Assembly (NCBI GenBank): GCA_910588405.1
Contig: CAJUPT010000054.1
Span: 1 to 25,609 of the forward strand
Source: an uncultured Lachnospiraceae bacterium
GTDB lineage: Bacteria; Bacillota; Clostridia; Lachnospirales; Lachnospiraceae
Direction of reading: 5' to 3'
Length of the DNA: 25,609 nucleotides
Made by a program: the position numbers and the translations under genes. Below are positions 24,009 to 25,609 of the stretch, piece by piece (the stretch's first letter is position 1; the number at the start of each line of letters is the position of its first letter). The notes beneath the pieces are model-generated. The model did no database searches, was not told where the DNA came from, and saw only the letters and a list, made by a program, of their open reading frames with translations.

Positions 24009-24146
24009 TCATATGGAGTATCTACCGTTACGGCGATTACCAAATGCCTGTGTAAACAGGATCACTTGGCTCGGCGCCGCAAGAAAAACCTGGCCGTCCG
24101 CATCCGCTAAAAATACGTTTTCTACGCCCCAAACCGGGGATTCTTC
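24009..24146 (-). other. Protein-like open frame between URO-D and GPH genes
   Basis: A 45-codon frame reads like real protein (VWGVENVFLADADGQVFL, then APSQVILFTQAFG) but begins right after a TAG and has no start codon. It may be a remnant of a deleted gene inside this operon, or chance. I recognise no family. Confidence 0.3.
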
Positions 24147-24175
24147 CTAAATTTTTCTTCTCTTTCCCGCCTGTT

Positions 24176-25261
24176 TTAACGGTTATACAGCTTATTATAA
24201 TATTCCAGAGAATAATGATACAGCTCGTCTCTCGCCCACTCATCCTGAAGCGGATTACTCCTATCCGTAGCGATCATCGGCATACAGCGACCCTTTGCAC
24301 CGTAGTGATCCACAAAGTCTCTGATCTGGCTGCGCACCGCCGCCTCATCAGCTGCCGGGTCCACATGAACCATAAAGCAGAAGGTCATCTGATCGCCATA
24401 GTTCTCATACAGGAAATCCGGTTCATTGATCAGATCCTGAGGAGTCCACATGTCGATGCCCATCTCTAACATCTCGGGAACATACTGGATATTCTTTCCG
24501 CAGGAGTGCAGCTCTATGAACTTGCCCTGCTCTTTCAGATAACGCAGGAAACGGCTGGTGGCCGGCATAATCTGCTCTCTGAACATCTGATTGGAGAAGA
24601 AGCCGCTTCTCTGGGTGCCCCAATCGTCATGATACAGAACGCCGTCTACTCTTCCGTAATACTCAAAGATCTTACCGCAGGACTCAATCTTGTAATCCGC
24701 CATCTTCTGGAAAAACTCCTCCAAAAGTTCCGGCTCCTCGTAGAACTGCATCAGCGTCTCGTCAAAAGGCATCATCTCATGCAGACGCTCAAACAGACCT
24801 TCCACACACTCATAAATATGTACCCGCTCAGGGTCCAGCATCTTCTGAATCTTTTCACCGTCCGACTTGAAATCCACCAGGGACAGATCCGGCCACTCTA
24901 CCTCTTCTTTCCAGTTGGAAAAATCATTGATCACTCTGGTGCCGGGCTTGGTAATCATACCGCCCACCGTCTCCACCATCGTCCAGTAAACGCCCCACCA
25001 GTCATATCCGTCTACCTCGGGAACCGGATGCTCCTCCATGGCATCGGGCCACACAATATTACTCTCATAAAAATAGGCCGGCATCCAATATGGCTGTTCA
25101 CCCTTCACACATCTTATATAATTGTCCCGCACGCTGATTGGACGTTCCCCGGTAATCGGCGGCTTCGGTCTCTGAAAGATCCAGGGAAAGCTTCCCGGAG
25201 ACTGCCACTCTTTAGAATAATCTCTTTCAGCGGCTGTTTTCATAAATTTTCCGACACTCAT
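24176..25261 (-). CDS. URO-D family protein (MtaA-like methyltransferase)
   Basis: The 361-residue protein belongs to the uroporphyrinogen decarboxylase superfamily, in the methyltransferase rather than the haem branch. The zinc-site motif HSC at 252-254 (in ELHSCGKN) and C326 (in GRCMPMIATDRSNP) match the H-x-C...C ligands of MtaA-type enzymes. HDDWG at 211-215 is the typical active-site segment. Related proteins move methyl groups between substrates, corrinoid proteins and carriers such as coenzyme M or tetrahydrofolate. No corrinoid protein gene lies nearby. AGGAG precedes the ATG. It is the first gene of a presumed operon with the GPH transporter. Palindromic repeats upstream suggest dedicated control. 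Confidence 0.88.
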   Translation of the reverse strand: MSVGKFMKTAAERDYSKEWQSPGSFPWIFQRPKPPITGERPISVRDNYIRCVKGEQPYWMPAYFYESNIVWPDAMEEHPVPEVDGYDWWGVYWTMVETVGGMITKPGTRVINDFSNWKEEVEWPDLSLVDFKSDGEKIQKMLDPERVHIYECVEGLFERLHEMMPFDETLMQFYEEPELLEEFFQKMADYKIESCGKIFEYYGRVDGVLYHDDWGTQRSGFFSNQMFREQIMPATSRFLRYLKEQGKFIELHSCGKNIQYVPEMLEMGIDMWTPQDLINEPDFLYENYGDQMTFCFMVHVDPAADEAAVRSQIRDFVDHYGAKGRCMPMIATDRSNPLQDEWARDELYHYSLEYYNKLYNR

Positions 25262-25312
25262 TAGACGATACTCCTTTCCTGAATTTACCTTCGATTTATT
25301 GTTTTTACAGAC

Positions 25313-25358
25313 TTGTTTATAAACTGTTTATAAATTTTTACCGGTTTTGTTTATTATT
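25313..25358. promoter_or_regulatory. Palindromic repeats upstream of the URO-D gene
   Basis: GTTTATAAAC at 25315-25324 is a perfect palindrome, followed directly by TGTTTATAAAT (25325-25335) and by TGTTTATTATT (25348-25358). They look like operator half-sites of a catabolic regulator. No certain -10/-35 pair for the URO-D gene could be set. The gap 25262-25549 otherwise holds only the + strand promoter below. Confidence 0.5.
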
Positions 25359-25452
25359 CTATACAATCTGCCTGTCGAATGCTATGTCCCGGCGACCGAA
25401 TTTGTCTGGGAATGTCAGATATAAATTTATGCGTAGGAACGTAGCTTTTTTT

Positions 25453-25481
25453 TTCATTTTATGATATTTTTGTGCTATAAT
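25453..25481 (+). promoter_or_regulatory. Extended -10 promoter facing right
   Basis: TGC directly precedes a perfect TATAAT at 25476-25481 on the + strand, with a poor TTCATT 17 nt upstream. A further TATAAT lies at 25525-25530. Either could drive the gene starting near the window end. Confidence 0.5.
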
Positions 25482-25549
25482 GGGGTTATTAGAGACTATT
25501 GTGATATCAATATGATATTTTATGTATAATATCTGATTAACAGGGGGAA

Positions 25550-25609
25550 TTGACCCGGTCTTTAACACTTTATAAAATCAAAAAGCGCTGTATAGCCTTT
25601 ATTTTCAGG
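25550..25609 (+). CDS. Possible start of a rightward gene, cut by the window end
   Basis: An open frame from TTG 25550 (after AGGGGG) reads 20 codons, TRSLTLYKIKKRCIAFIFR after the start residue, and runs off the window. A basic stretch leading into hydrophobic residues would suit a membrane sensor kinase or regulator, often divergent from catabolic operons. The ribosome site is closer to TTG than usual, so the start may be wrong. Confidence 0.35.
   Translation, partial: MTRSLTLYKIKKRCIAFIFR

Noticed and set aside
25359..25568. 69-codon minus frame at the right edge
   Set aside because: It covers two + strand promoter-like boxes, has low-complexity translation and no ribosome site.
1..25609. 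CRISPR array, IS element, tRNA or rRNA genes
   Set aside because: No regularly spaced identical repeats, transposase-like frames, cloverleaf or rRNA stretches were found.

Overview
The window looks like a chromosomal segment of a Clostridia species, most likely Lachnospiraceae. Reasons are the tig-clpP-clpX cluster with lon next to it, the BlaI/M56 pair, DUF1638, URO-D and GPH-type genes, paired MATE exporters, AGGAGG-type ribosome binding sites and AT-rich intergenic spaces. This is inference from gene content; no rRNA or tRNA gene was seen.

Left third (1-7600) is accessory DNA. It holds a BlaI-type repressor with an M56 metallopeptidase sensor whose C-terminus is a Cys/His-rich tail. Next comes a leftward run of small, probably exported proteins behind a good promoter; the first gene of that run is frameshifted. 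A degraded 100-codon reading frame follows. Then comes an AT-rich, overlapping gene pair on the + strand: an OLD/RecF-like AAA ATPase and a 197-residue protein with a PD-(D/E)XK-like motif. This pair is the best candidate for an undescribed, defence-like system. Just downstream is a scar zone with a 5'-truncated membrane protein gene, a 45-nt relic of a second ATPase copy, a truncated brnT toxin gene and an intact brnA antitoxin gene behind a palindromic operator. Two small membrane proteins close the region.

Middle (7600-18200) is housekeeping and stress. A MerR/GyrI-type regulator lies downstream of an MFS transporter/QueG-like ferredoxin operon. That operon's promoter has the 19-bp spacer typical of MerR targets. 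Then come lon, the tig-clpP-clpX proteostasis operon (all leftward), a DJ-1/PfpI protein and a DUF1638 gene with a near-perfect promoter and a long leader.

Right third (18200-25609) has a CYTH phosphatase-like protein and two convergent MATE exporters sharing a bidirectional terminator. The first exporter has an unusual repeat-rich leader. A leftward URO-D methyltransferase-like gene plus GPH transporter follows, with palindromic repeats upstream. At the right edge there may be the start of a rightward gene. DUF1638 and URO-D genes often accompany corrinoid-dependent methyl transfer, so a demethylation theme is plausible, but no corrinoid protein is present here.
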